NCBI RefSeq assembly: GCF_019207085.1
Contig: NZ_JAATOM010000023.1
Span: 37,065 to 101,064 of the forward strand
DNA: 64,000 nucleotides
Direction of reading: 5' to 3'
From: Variovorax sp. dw_308
GTDB lineage: Bacteria; Pseudomonadota; Gammaproteobacteria; Burkholderiales; Burkholderiaceae_C
How positions within the stretch are numbered: the stretch's first letter is position 1; every line of letters begins with the position of its first letter. The notes beneath the pieces are model-generated. The model saw only the letters and a program-made list of their open reading frames with translations. It was not told the DNA's origin and made no database searches. The position numbers and the translations under genes are program-made. Of this stretch, positions 25,066 to 34,577 are shown one piece after another.

Positions 25066-27252
25066 ATGAGCCTGGATGCTCTGAGATCATCCGCCGGAGG
25101 GCGACTTGAAACGGACTCGCTGGCTCTCGTCGTCAGGCTGGATGCGCTCCTGACAAACGAAGACCCGAGCGCCGCGCTGGCACACGCCGAGCTCACTGTC
25201 CAAGCGCTTCGAGGCGCGTCCAGCCCACTCCACCGCGTTGCAATCCAGTCTGCTGCCGGAGCGCAGGCCGGTGGGCTCGCCGCATCCCTCTCCCTTCGCG
25301 CTCACGAAGCGCGACACTTTCATGATTTGCTGCTGACGCCTTACGGGGGCTTCCACTTTCGACAGCGAATTTCCCAATGCCTCGCGTTTTTCGCCGGTGC
25401 AGCACCAGATCTCCTCCTTCTACGGAGCGAGGCATTCGTCCCGTTGCATCACTGGACGGAGGACCGCCCAGTCGTGCGGAAGCGATTTCCAGAGATCGAT
25501 CCCGCCCCCGAGGCGATCCATGAGTTCGTCGCCATAGCCGGTGAGTTGGAGCGGAAGCTCGAAGCCGCAAATCTAGGCGTGCATCGCGAGGGTGGAATCT
25601 CCGCAGTTGCGCTCCTCGAGGCTAGCGCCATCCTCGCGCAGGAGGAATTTATCCGGACAACCTTCGGAGTCGACGCGATTCGACCTTTCTGGACGCTGAT
25701 TGCACCCAAGGAAACGCCTGTCTATACGATTGTGCGCGACCTGCTCGACGCTGTCTGCGGCCGCCAGTTTCCAGGCGATTCGATGTCGCTCGTAGTCCAC
25801 GCGTCGCTCTGCAGCGATCTGCCTCCAGCGGATGCTTTCTGGGACATCCTAGTGCGGCTCAAACAAGCCGCAATCGACGTAGGCCATTGGGCAGACGTTG
25901 AAGATGTTGTCCTTACTGCACATCGCTTAACGAGCGGCGGCACAATCGGCGAATCGATGGCGCGCGCACAGGTGGAAAGCCGAAGATTCTTGGCTTTCCT
26001 GCGGAAGCAGTACCCGCCCACGACTGCGCCTCTGCCGCCGGCCATTGCCAACTGCATCGCTCTGTTCGCGCACTATGTCGATTTGCAGGACGCGATGATG
26101 GCGTGGTTCAGTGAGGACCCATCAGCGTATTTCGATTTGCGAAAGTATGTCCGCGCGTTGCCGGCCCTGCCGATTCCGCCGATCTTTGTCGAGTCGAGCC
26201 GCCCACTCCCGCACACGGGACGTCGTCACAGGGACTACGACGTAGAACTCGGCACCCGCATTGAGCGGCGTGATGTCGCGACGACGAACCTCCCCGAACA
26301 CCTCTGCGACGAGGACGGCGCTCTCCATCTCTGGAATCGTCTCGTTGTGTACCCTGCGACCGGGGCCGACAGGCGCTTTCCCCGTGTAGACAATGAGCTC
26401 TGGCGCCAGCACGTCTTCTCGGCATTCCTGTATCGCTACTTCACTCGCGAAGACGACGATGACTTCCTCGATGGCGAGATCGCGGCCCTTGAGGCGGAGT
26501 TGGCCGCGCTCGGGCTGCGGACACGAGGGCGCGGGCGCTCAAGGCGAGGATCCAAGACACCGGTCGCAGCGGCTGTGCCAGAGCACGCCCGCTCGGCCTA
26601 CACCGACTTGTTGAGAATAAAAAGCGGCGGCATTCTCACGGAGAATGGCCGCCTGAAGGCGGAGATTGCGGTGCAGGCCGATGGTTCGTGGCGCGTGGAC
26701 GTTCCATACACCATACGCATTCCCCACTCGCCCTCCGCGGTGAGATCGGCGACAAGTTCCAGCGACGTTGCGGGAAGCATCGTGGTGCCCGGGCTTGTGT
26801 TGAATGAGGTCAGCGGGCTACGCATCGAATACCAATCATCGCTGGAGTCGAGCATGAAGGTCGGTCTCCTCATTGAGACAATCGCCAAGCTAGACGCGTC
26901 GGATTCTTGGCAACATTTGCTTTTGGGCGAAGCCAAAGAGATGTGCACAAGCGCAGCGTGCAAGGGATTTCGTGCCGACGCGATCTCGCCGAGCGGGCAA
27001 CTAGAGCGGCTTGGCGGCGGCCTCGTGACACTCCGCGAATCCATCGAGCGCGGCAGCCACCTCGAGTTGGTGGCGGCGTGGTTTTGTAATACCGCGGTCA
27101 CAGAGTACGTTCTCAAGCAGCTCCTCTCTGAGGCCACGGAGATCGGATTCAATGGTCTCGGCTTTGCGCCGAGCCGCGTCGTGCTGCCCGAAATGACACC
27201 GGCCGGGTGGCGGGCGCTCGTTAAGAGGCTCAGGGGCGTGTTTCTGCTATGA
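25066..27252 (+). CDS. Large unknown protein with HExxH motif (putative metallopeptidase-like)
   Basis: A 728-residue soluble protein of no family I recognise. HEARH at residues 80-84, in a helical LSLRAHEARHFHDLL context followed by TPYG, has the form of a zincin HExxH motif. A possible third ligand is a glutamate in LLEASAILAQEEF (about 185-194). Residues 495-525 are acidic then strongly basic (RTRGRGRSRRGSK), a likely linker, followed by a beta-rich C-terminal domain. No signal peptide is seen. It follows the glycine-zipper/winged-helix gene by 14 bases with an AAGGG ribosome-binding site. The peptidase assignment is inference from the motif. Bases 27253-27762 show no gene. Confidence 0.7.
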   Translation: MSLDALRSSAGGRLETDSLALVVRLDALLTNEDPSAALAHAELTVQALRGASSPLHRVAIQSAAGAQAGGLAASLSLRAHEARHFHDLLLTPYGGFHFRQRISQCLAFFAGAAPDLLLLRSEAFVPLHHWTEDRPVVRKRFPEIDPAPEAIHEFVAIAGELERKLEAANLGVHREGGISAVALLEASAILAQEEFIRTTFGVDAIRPFWTLIAPKETPVYTIVRDLLDAVCGRQFPGDSMSLVVHASLCSDLPPADAFWDILVRLKQAAIDVGHWADVEDVVLTAHRLTSGGTIGESMARAQVESRRFLAFLRKQYPPTTAPLPPAIANCIALFAHYVDLQDAMMAWFSEDPSAYFDLRKYVRALPALPIPPIFVESSRPLPHTGRRHRDYDVELGTRIERRDVATTNLPEHLCDEDGALHLWNRLVVYPATGADRRFPRVDNELWRQHVFSAFLYRYFTREDDDDFLDGEIAALEAELAALGLRTRGRGRSRRGSKTPVAAAVPEHARSAYTDLLRIKSGGILTENGRLKAEIAVQADGSWRVDVPYTIRIPHSPSAVRSATSSSDVAGSIVVPGLVLNEVSGLRIEYQSSLESSMKVGLLIETIAKLDASDSWQHLLLGEAKEMCTSAACKGFRADAISPSGQLERLGGGLVTLRESIERGSHLELVAAWFCNTAVTEYVLKQLLSEATEIGFNGLGFAPSRVVLPEMTPAGWRALVKRLRGVFLL

Positions 27253-27762
27253 GTGCGGCGCTGACAAGCGCAGCATTGCTCAACGGATCTGCGAACTCCG
27301 GGCCTTCTAACTGGCGGATGAGGCGGCGTCGCATTCCTTTGACAGCTTTCGGGCAGCGCGATCGGTAACCTCAAAGACTGCTTAGGGCCTCGAACGCCAG
27401 TTCACGACGTGCCGAACCTGCCGTTCAATGTGATTTCGGTTCGCCGCTACTGGGGCCCTGCAATTGAATGTCAAGTTTCGAGGAACAGCAGTCGAGCACC
27501 GGGCCAGATGCCGACCTCAGCTTTTAGCTGCTGCCGCCGTTCAGCTCAGATCTCGAACAGCCGCAACCAGTCTGAAGCCGCACTTGACGGAAACACGCAT
27601 TTGCGTGCGTGACGAGCACCCCGGTCAAGACACGAGGCCGTGACTTTCACTGCCAACCGGCGGCTTGGCCCACAACCAGAAGATTTGCGATGGCCGTCAT
27701 CGATTCGGTCAAACTATCGCGCACAAGCATCCCTGTCTGGCACACGCGCGAATCTTCTCTCG

Positions 27763-28698
27763 ATGGCTACTTTGAACATTCACGCCCGCTCGCTCAACTA
27801 CTTCGACATGATTCGCCGGTGCGGCTCCATCCGGGAGGCTGCGCGCAGGCTTCACGTCGCTTCGTCGGCCGTCAACCGCCAACTGCTGCAACTCGAAGCC
27901 GAGATCGGCTCGCCGCTGTTCGAGCGCATGTCGACCGGCCTCAAGCTCACGCCCGCGGGAGAGGTGTTCTCCTTGCATGTGATTACCGTGCTGCAGGACG
28001 AGCGCCGCATGGCCAGCGAACTGGACATGCTGCGTGGCATTCGTCGCGGCTCGATCAGCGTCGTGTCGGTCGAAGGGCTCAATGCCGACCTGCTGCCGAC
28101 ATGCCTGGAGCGGATGATGACGCGCTATCCGACGATACGGATCCAGGTCAGCTCCGCCGGCTCCGCGCAAACGGCCGCCGACGTGATCGGCGGCGATGCC
28201 GACGTGGCCATCGGCTTTGCGCTGGAGCGCAACGAGGCCCTGCGTCAGTGCGCCGTCGGCCGCTTCGGGCTTGGCGCGGTGGTGCGCGCGGACCATCCCT
28301 TGGCGCAGCTGTCGCAGGTCACTTTCGCCGATTGCGCGCGCTATCCGCTGATCCTTGCCGCGCCGCAGTTGTCGATCCATGCGGTGATGAAGCCGCTGAT
28401 CTCGCACCACAAGCGCGCGCTAACCGTGTTGCTGGAGACCGCATCGGTCGAGCTGGCCAAGAGCATGGTGGGGCGCGGCGTGGGCGTGGGCTTTCAGACC
28501 CGGCTCGGGCTCGAGCGCGAGATGGCTGCGGGTCTGCTGGTCCACGTGCCGCTGAAGGCGCAGATCCGGCTCACCACGGAACTGGGCGTGTACGTCCGGG
28601 CCGGACGGACATTGCCGACCGCCGTCGATGCGTTCATCCGGATCGTCGCCGAAGAGATCGAGCGGCGCGAAGCCGAGGAGCCCAACAACGCGGCCTGA
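27763..28698 (+). CDS. LysR-type transcriptional regulator
   Basis: A 311-residue regulator with helix-turn-helix RSLNYFDMIRRCGSIREAARRLHVASSAVNRQLLQLE and a C-terminal effector domain. The start at 27763 was chosen because it leaves a normal short lead to the helix-turn-helix; earlier in-frame starts add an unrelated basic stretch. It is on the same strand as, and 119 bases before, a ten-gene catabolic/transport operon, and is the likely regulator of that operon. Confidence 0.88.
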   Translation: MATLNIHARSLNYFDMIRRCGSIREAARRLHVASSAVNRQLLQLEAEIGSPLFERMSTGLKLTPAGEVFSLHVITVLQDERRMASELDMLRGIRRGSISVVSVEGLNADLLPTCLERMMTRYPTIRIQVSSAGSAQTAADVIGGDADVAIGFALERNEALRQCAVGRFGLGAVVRADHPLAQLSQVTFADCARYPLILAAPQLSIHAVMKPLISHHKRALTVLLETASVELAKSMVGRGVGVGFQTRLGLEREMAAGLLVHVPLKAQIRLTTELGVYVRAGRTLPTAVDAFIRIVAEEIERREAEEPNNAA

Positions 28699-28817
28699 TG
28701 CGCTTCGGCGCGGTGCTGCTGCCGATTCGGCATCACCCCGCGCCAAACTCTCTGCTATCGCGAGCGCGTTGCGCTTCCTAGACTGCGTCCATCGACCACT
28801 CGACGACGAACGCAGAC

Positions 28818-29816
28818 ATGAGCAGCGACACCTTCACGGCCACGCTCCCGACACCGGCCGAAGCGCCCCAACCCGGCATTCCCGTGATCGACGTCCGGGT
28901 CCTGCGCGACGGCGACCCGGCGCACTGGCAGGACGTGGCCGCCGCGCTGCGCTCTGCCTGCGAGCAGCAGGGCTTCTTCTACGTGCGCAACCACGGTGTG
29001 CCACGCGCGTTGATCGAGCGGGTCTTCCATTTCACCGAGGCCTTCTTCGACGAGCCGATGTCGGCCAAGCTTCTGGTCGACAAGGCGCATTCGCCATGCA
29101 ACCGCGGGTACGAACCGCTGCGCGCGCAAACCCTTGAAGCTGGCGCGCCGCCAGACCTCAAGGAAAGCTTCTACATCGGCGAGGAAACGCCTGCGGACGA
29201 TCCACGCGTTCTCGCGGGCCGGTTCAACACGGGTCCGAACCAATGGCCCGATGGCTTGCCCGGCTTCCACGAGACGATGAGCGAGTATTTCGCGGAGGCC
29301 CACGTGCTCGGCACGCTGCTGGTGCGGGCGCTGGCGGTCTCGCTGTCGCTGACGCCGGATCATTTCGACGGCTATCTGGAGGATGCGGCCGCCACGCTGC
29401 GGCTGCTTCACTATCCGCCCCAGCCACCCAAACCTTCGCCCGGCGAGAAGGGCTGCGGCGAGCACACCGATTTCGGCGGCATCACGCTGCTGCTGCAGGA
29501 CGAAACCGGCGGCTTGCAGGTGCGGGACGCGCAGCAGCAGCGCTGGATCGATGCGCCGCCCATCCCCGACACCTACGTCGTCAACATCGGCGACCTGTTC
29601 GCGCGCTGGACCAATGGCCGCTACCAGTCGACCCTGCATCGCGTCATCAACGCGTCGGGCCGCGAGCGCCATTCGGTGCCGTACTTCTTCACCGGCAATC
29701 CGGCGCACCGCGTCGAATGCCTGCCCACGTGCCTGACGCCCGGCGAGGCGCCGCGCTTCGCGCCGGTCACCGTCGAGGAGCATCTGCGCGAGTGCTACCG
29801 CCGCTCCTATGGCTGA
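28818..29816 (+). CDS. 2-oxoglutarate/Fe(II)-dependent dioxygenase, isopenicillin N synthase-like
   Basis: A 332-residue oxygenase with the DIOX_N part (IPVIDVRVLRDGD...QQGFFYVRNHGVP) and the catalytic core. The iron ligands are H216-x-D218 (EHTDFG) and H274 (STLHRV); the R284-x-S286 pair (RHS) binds 2-oxoglutarate. Relatives hydroxylate or oxidatively open small molecules. It is the first structural gene of the operon and its end overlaps the hydrolase start by eight bases. Its substrate is unknown, though the operon's deaminase and molybdenum hydroxylase suggest a heterocycle. Confidence 0.9.
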   Translation: MSSDTFTATLPTPAEAPQPGIPVIDVRVLRDGDPAHWQDVAAALRSACEQQGFFYVRNHGVPRALIERVFHFTEAFFDEPMSAKLLVDKAHSPCNRGYEPLRAQTLEAGAPPDLKESFYIGEETPADDPRVLAGRFNTGPNQWPDGLPGFHETMSEYFAEAHVLGTLLVRALAVSLSLTPDHFDGYLEDAAATLRLLHYPPQPPKPSPGEKGCGEHTDFGGITLLLQDETGGLQVRDAQQQRWIDAPPIPDTYVVNIGDLFARWTNGRYQSTLHRVINASGRERHSVPYFFTGNPAHRVECLPTCLTPGEAPRFAPVTVEEHLRECYRRSYG

Positions 29817-30630
29817 GAAGCGCAACGCACGCCATGCCGTGCTGATCCACGGCGCATGGCAGGGCAGTTGGGCATTCGACGCCTGGCAGCCCTGGCTGCT
29901 GGGGAAAGGATGGCAGCCGCACGCGGTGAACCTGCCCGGCAACGGCTGGCCGCCGCTGGGCGGGCAAGCGGCGTCGCTGGAAAGCTATGTGGCGCACGTA
30001 TCGCAAATCGTCGAGCGCATCGGAGCGCCGGTGGTCGTCGTCGGCCACAGTGGCGGTGGCATCACGGCCTCGCAAGTGGCGCAAGCGTTGCCGCATCGCG
30101 TCGCGGGCCTGGTCTACCTGGCCGGGATGATGCTGCCTTCGGGCATGAGCTTCGTCGATCTCGTGGCCGACGTGCAGGCCGCCATGCCGCAAGCGGAACT
30201 TGCCGGCATCACGCCCTGGCTGGAGTACGACGCCACGCGAGACACCACGACGGTTCGGCCCGAAGGCGCGCTGCGCTGCTTCTTGCAGGACTGCGAGCCG
30301 GCGGCGGCTGCAGGCGCCGCCGCTTTGCTGCGACCGCAGCCCGAGAGCGGCCGTGCCATGCGCAATGAATTGACCGCCGACCGTTTTGGCCGTGTGCAGC
30401 GTGTGTACGTCGAATGCCGCGACGACCGCTCGGTGGTGCTGCCCCTGCAACGACGCATGCAGCAATTGAGCCCCGGCGCGACCTGCGTGTCGATGGATTG
30501 CGGCCACGTCCCCCAACTGGCGCAGCCCGCGTTGCTCACCGAGCTGCTGCTGCCGCACCTCGAGGCCATGCTGCATTCGCATGCGGGCCCTTTTCAAGCC
30601 CTTAACTCTTCCTCCACTTCGACCACCTGA
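29809..30630 (+). CDS. Alpha/beta hydrolase
   Basis: A 273-residue alpha/beta-fold hydrolase. The nucleophile is S81 in GHSGGG and the oxyanion region is IHGAWQGSW. The acid is likely in YVECRDDRSV and the histidine in DCGHVPQLAQP. This type, with a short HGAWQGSWAF start, is common among esterases and lactonases of aromatic catabolism. It overlaps the dioxygenase gene and may hydrolyse an ester, lactone or amide produced by it; the exact bond is not predictable. Confidence 0.87.
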   Translation: MAEKRNARHAVLIHGAWQGSWAFDAWQPWLLGKGWQPHAVNLPGNGWPPLGGQAASLESYVAHVSQIVERIGAPVVVVGHSGGGITASQVAQALPHRVAGLVYLAGMMLPSGMSFVDLVADVQAAMPQAELAGITPWLEYDATRDTTTVRPEGALRCFLQDCEPAAAAGAAALLRPQPESGRAMRNELTADRFGRVQRVYVECRDDRSVVLPLQRRMQQLSPGATCVSMDCGHVPQLAQPALLTELLLPHLEAMLHSHAGPFQALNSSSTSTT

Positions 30631-30637
30631 GAACCCC

Positions 30638-31636
30638 ATGAACCATCGCCTTCGCCCCCTCGTTGCCTCGCTGTTCCTTGCCGGCAGCGCATTGCTCGGC
30701 GGTGCCGCGCACGCCGCCGACAAGCTCACCGTGCAACTCGACTGGTTGCCCGGCGGCGACAAGAGCTTCGTCTATGCAGGCCTCAAGGAAGGCTTCTTCG
30801 CCGCTGAAGGCCTGGACGTCACCGTTCTGCCCGGGCGCGGTTCGTCCGATGCGATCACCAAGATCGCAACCGGTGCGGCCGACGTGGGCTTCGGTGGCAT
30901 CTCCGCTCTGATGATGGCGGCCGCGGAAAGCGGCGTGCCGGTCAAGGCCGTCATGTCGCTGTACTCGAAGCAGCCCGATGCGCTATTCACCACCAAGGGC
31001 AGCGGCATCAACAGCCTGAAGGACGCCGTCGGCAAGACGGTGGCGACGTCGACCTTCTCTTCGTCCAACTCGCTGTGGCCCGTCGTCCTCGAAAGCAACG
31101 GCATCGACCCGTCGAAGATCAAGCTGCTGAAGGTGGACCCGAGCACGCTGGCGCCCATGCTGGCCCAGGGCGGCGTGGATGCAACGATCAACTGGGTCAC
31201 GGTGGCGCCGGCGGTGCAGGCCGTGCTCAAGCAGGCCGGCAAGGAACTGGTCGTGGTGCCGTGGTCGTCCTATGGCCTCGACGGCTACGGCTGGTCGGCC
31301 ATGGCGAGCGACAAGATCATCAAGGAGCGGCCCGAGGTGCTCAAACGCTACATGAAGGCGCTGCGCAAGTCGCTGCAGTTCGCGATCGACAATCCCGACA
31401 AGGCGGCCGCGGACCTGAAGGCCTCCGTGCCTGAAGCCGATGTGGCAGTCGTCGCCAACGAGTTCCGCGCCTCCGTGCCGCTGCTGCAGAACGAGATCTC
31501 CAAGCGCGACGGCCTGGGCACCTTCGAACCCAAGCTGCTTGCCGCCACCTGGACCTGGGTCGCCAAATCGATGAACTATCCGCCTGCAAAGGTCGACCCC
31601 GAAAAGTTGGTCGATCGCAGCTTCGTGGCCAAGTAA
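30638..31636 (+). CDS. ABC transporter substrate-binding protein, NMT1/THI5-like
   Basis: A 332-residue periplasmic protein with a clear Sec signal (MNHRLRPLVASLFLAGSALL, cleavage near AHA-AD). The mature part begins KLTVQLDWLPGGDKSFVYAG, as in the NMT1/THI5-like family that binds pyrimidines, sulfonates and other small nitrogen or sulfur compounds. It is followed at once by its ATPase and permease, giving a complete importer. It probably brings in the compound degraded by the surrounding enzymes. Confidence 0.92.
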   Translation: MNHRLRPLVASLFLAGSALLGGAAHAADKLTVQLDWLPGGDKSFVYAGLKEGFFAAEGLDVTVLPGRGSSDAITKIATGAADVGFGGISALMMAAAESGVPVKAVMSLYSKQPDALFTTKGSGINSLKDAVGKTVATSTFSSSNSLWPVVLESNGIDPSKIKLLKVDPSTLAPMLAQGGVDATINWVTVAPAVQAVLKQAGKELVVVPWSSYGLDGYGWSAMASDKIIKERPEVLKRYMKALRKSLQFAIDNPDKAAADLKASVPEADVAVVANEFRASVPLLQNEISKRDGLGTFEPKLLAATWTWVAKSMNYPPAKVDPEKLVDRSFVAK

Positions 31637-31648
31637 GGGACATCGCTG

Positions 31649-32473
31649 GTGAACGCTACGTTGAACGCCCCGCAGGCTCCGGTCGCGGACGCCGCCGCCC
31701 TGGCGCCCGTCATCGAGTTCAAGGGCGTCGGGCAGGTCTTCACCTCCAGCGACGGCAGTCGCGTGGAGGCGCTGCACGACGTCAACCTGAGCCTGCGGCG
31801 CCATGAGTTCGTATCGCTCATCGGCCCCTCCGGGTGCGGCAAGTCGACCTTGCTGCGCCTCGTCGGCGGCCTGCTCAAGCCCACGTCGGGCGCGGTGTCG
31901 ATCTTCGGCATGCCCGTGACCGAACCGCGCGACGAGATCGGCTTCGCATTCCAGAAACCGACGCTGCTGCCGTGGCTCGACGTACTGGACAACATCACCT
32001 TTCCGATGCGGCACAAGTACGGGCGCATCGACGACGGTGACAAGGCGCGCGCCCAGTCGCTGCTGGAAACCGTGGGCTTGCGCGATTTCGCGCGCAAGCG
32101 CATCGGCGAGCTCTCTGGCGGCATGCAGCAACGCGCGGCCATTGCGCGCGCACTGCTGCACGATCCGGACATCCTGCTGATGGACGAGCCCTTCTCGGCC
32201 CTCGACGCGCTGACGCGCGACGAGATGAGCTTCGAACTGCTGCGCATCTGGAGCGAGCGTCCCAAGACGGTCGTGTTCGTCACCCATTCCATCCAGGAAG
32301 CCTTGCTGCTGTCGGACCGCATCGTGGTGATGAGCGCGCGCCCGGGCCGCGTTGCGGAGATCATCGACGTGCCGCTGGCGCGGCCGCGCAACCTGGCCAC
32401 CTTGTCAGACCCAGTCTTCACGCACCTTGCGAACGACATCCGCGTGAAGGTCTTCACGCGCAAACCCGAGTGA
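31649..32473 (+). CDS. ABC transporter ATP-binding protein (SsuB/TauB type)
   Basis: A 274-residue nucleotide-binding subunit with Walker A GPSGCGKST, Q-loop FAFQKPTLLPW, signature LSGGMQQR, Walker B ILLMDEPFSALD and switch histidine FVTHSIQEA. The start is GTG, 12 bases after the binding-protein gene. It powers uptake through the permease encoded by the next gene. Confidence 0.95.
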   Translation: MNATLNAPQAPVADAAALAPVIEFKGVGQVFTSSDGSRVEALHDVNLSLRRHEFVSLIGPSGCGKSTLLRLVGGLLKPTSGAVSIFGMPVTEPRDEIGFAFQKPTLLPWLDVLDNITFPMRHKYGRIDDGDKARAQSLLETVGLRDFARKRIGELSGGMQQRAAIARALLHDPDILLMDEPFSALDALTRDEMSFELLRIWSERPKTVVFVTHSIQEALLLSDRIVVMSARPGRVAEIIDVPLARPRNLATLSDPVFTHLANDIRVKVFTRKPE

Positions 32474-33240
32474 TCGCGATGCGTGATTTTCTAAGTCGCC
32501 ATGCTTCCCTGGGCACCTTCATCGTGGTGCTCGCGCTGTGGGAGCTGGCCTGCCGGACCCTGCCCATCCCGGTCTTCGTGCTGCCCGCGCCGAGCGTGAT
32601 CCTCCATGCCGCCGCCGATCTCGGACTGGCGCGCTGGGGCGAACACTTGGCCGCCACCTTGCAGGTCGCGCTCATCGGCTACGTGGTCGCCATCGCCATC
32701 GCGCTGCCGCTGGCGATTGCGCTCACCAGCTCGCCGCTGCTGTCGCGCACGCTGATGCCCTGGCTGGTGGTCGTGCAGTCGACGCCCATCGTCGCCATCG
32801 CGCCGATCATCGTGGTGATGCTGGGCGCGGGCAACCTGCCGCGCGTGGTCATCACGACGCTGATTGCCTTCTTTCCGCTGGTGATCTCGACAGCGACGGG
32901 CATGGCGGCCGTTCCGGCGGAGCTGATCGAGCTGTCGCGCTCGCTGCGCGCACCGCGCTCCCGTGAATACACGCAGATCAGGCTGCCCTACGCGGTGCCG
33001 TACATCTTCGCCGCGCTCAAGGTGTCGATCACGCTGGCGGTGATCGGTGCCGTGGTGGCCGAGTTCGTCGCAGCGGAAAAGGGACTGGGCTATCTCATCC
33101 TGTTTGCCACGTCGTCCTTCAAGGTGCCGGTGGCCTTTGCGTCGCTGGCCGTCCTGGTGTGCAGCAGCTTGCTGTTGTATGGCCTGATCGTTTGGCTGCA
33201 TCGCCGCCTGTTCCCGTGGAGCCTGTCGGCCCCGAACTGA
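32470..33240 (+). CDS. ABC transporter permease (SsuC/TauC type)
   Basis: A 256-residue inner-membrane permease with about six hydrophobic segments and the EAA-like coupling loop SLRAPRSREYTQIRLPYAVPYIFAALK. The GTG start overlaps the ATPase stop by four bases (GTGA). It completes the NMT1-type importer. An ATG nine bases downstream is an alternative start. Confidence 0.93.
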   Translation: MIAMRDFLSRHASLGTFIVVLALWELACRTLPIPVFVLPAPSVILHAAADLGLARWGEHLAATLQVALIGYVVAIAIALPLAIALTSSPLLSRTLMPWLVVVQSTPIVAIAPIIVVMLGAGNLPRVVITTLIAFFPLVISTATGMAAVPAELIELSRSLRAPRSREYTQIRLPYAVPYIFAALKVSITLAVIGAVVAEFVAAEKGLGYLILFATSSFKVPVAFASLAVLVCSSLLLYGLIVWLHRRLFPWSLSAPN

Positions 33241-33247
33241 TTCCGCC

Positions 33248-33769
33248 ATGAACATGAACACACCTGCCACGCTACCCTCGCAAGGTCCACGGCCCACCCA
33301 CGAGCAGATGATGCGCCACCTGCGGCGGTCCAACGAAGTCGCGCAGCGTGCGGTGGCCATGGGTCATCACCCCTTTGGCGCAGTGCTCGTCGCGCCTGAC
33401 CACGAGACGGTGCTGCTGGAGCAGTGCAACATCGACACGGTCAACCATGCCGAATCAACCTTGGCACGCGTGGCCGCCACCAACTACACGCCCGAGTTCC
33501 TGTGGCAATGCACGCTCTACACGGCGGTCGAGCCCTGCTGCATGTGCGCGGGCACGTCGTACTGGGCCAATATCGGGCGGGTGGTGTTCGGCATGACCGA
33601 AGCGCAACTGCTGTCGGAAACCGGCAGCCATGCCGAGAACCCGACCATGAGTGTGTCGTCCCGCCATGTGTTCGACCACTGCCAGAAGCCGGTGGACCTG
33701 ATCGGCCCTGTGTATGAGATCGTGCAAGAGACGGTGGCCATGCAACGCGCGTTCTGGGTGTCGCGCTAG
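33248..33769 (+). CDS. Nucleoside/base deaminase family protein
   Basis: A 173-residue cytidine-deaminase-fold protein. The zinc site is complete: H67-A-E69 (VNHAES) with the proton-shuttle glutamate, and C97/C100 in PCCMC. This layout is found in guanine, cytosine and tRNA adenosine deaminases. Its place between an importer and a molybdenum hydroxylase suggests deamination of an imported amino-heterocycle before hydroxylation. It lacks features I could use to name the exact base. Confidence 0.88.
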   Translation: MNMNTPATLPSQGPRPTHEQMMRHLRRSNEVAQRAVAMGHHPFGAVLVAPDHETVLLEQCNIDTVNHAESTLARVAATNYTPEFLWQCTLYTAVEPCCMCAGTSYWANIGRVVFGMTEAQLLSETGSHAENPTMSVSSRHVFDHCQKPVDLIGPVYEIVQETVAMQRAFWVSR

Positions 33770-33776
33770 GACCTGG

Positions 33777-34577
33777 ATGACGGCGATCGAATTTCCGCCG
33801 AGCGCGATCGCTGCGCAGCGCCGGCGCAGCCAACTTGGCGCGCAAGGCGCCTTCGTCGCGGGAGGGACGGCGTTGCAACTCGCGCGGGACTCGTCTCCGC
33901 CGGCGGCCCTGACGCTGCTCGACGTGACTCGCGTGCCGGCGGCGCAAGGCATATCGCTGTCAGAGGGCAGCTTGCGCATTGGCGCGGCGGTAAGGCTCGA
34001 GTCGCTGCGTCGCGACGCACTGGTCGGTCTGCATGCGCCCCTGCTCATCGATGCGTGCAATGGCATCGCCGCGCTCTCGGTGCGGCACCTGGCGACGATC
34101 GGCGGCAACGCGGGCTGGGGCTTTGGCGACACGCTGCCCGCACTGCTGGCCCTCGGCGCCAACGTCGAATTGGCGGAAGACGAGGGCGAGCCCCTGGCGC
34201 AATGGCTGAAGCGCGACGATGGAACGCTGCTCGTGGCGCTGACGGTGAACGTTGCAAGTCCTCGCCGCGTCAGCTTCTTCGAGAAGGTCGGCCATCGCGC
34301 CGCGTTCTCGCCGACCCGCCTCACCGTCGCCCTGAGCGCCGACCTGGACCCAGAGGGGCGCCTGCAAGATGCGCGTGCTGCCGTGTCGGGGGCGGGCCTG
34401 CGCGCCCGACGGTTGCCGAATGTCGAACTGGCGCTCCACGATGCCGTGCCCACGGATGCCACCGGACTGCGGCTGCGTGATGCTTGCGCGGCCGATCTTG
34501 CACAAAGTCCCTCGCTGGCGCGGCTCGCTGCCGCCGTGATCGCCGGCAGGCTGAGCGGAGCCACTCGTGCTGGATAA
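33777..34577 (+). CDS. Molybdenum hydroxylase FAD-binding subunit (CoxM/XDH type)
   Basis: A 266-residue FAD subunit. The FAD-binding stretch GAFVAGGTALQLARD and the IGAAVRLESLRRD and RHLATIGGNAGWGFGDTLPALLALGA segments are characteristic of CO/xanthine dehydrogenase medium subunits. It passes electrons from the molybdenum and 2Fe-2S centres onward. It starts seven bases after the deaminase stop and overlaps the large-subunit gene by 11 bases. Confidence 0.9.
   Translation: MTAIEFPPSAIAAQRRRSQLGAQGAFVAGGTALQLARDSSPPAALTLLDVTRVPAAQGISLSEGSLRIGAAVRLESLRRDALVGLHAPLLIDACNGIAALSVRHLATIGGNAGWGFGDTLPALLALGANVELAEDEGEPLAQWLKRDDGTLLVALTVNVASPRRVSFFEKVGHRAAFSPTRLTVALSADLDPEGRLQDARAAVSGAGLRARRLPNVELALHDAVPTDATGLRLRDACAADLAQSPSLARLAAAVIAGRLSGATRAG

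Noticed and set aside
27409..27612. A 67-codon frame before the LysR gene
   Set aside because: Ser/Arg-rich, no ribosome-binding site and no family resemblance; more likely chance.
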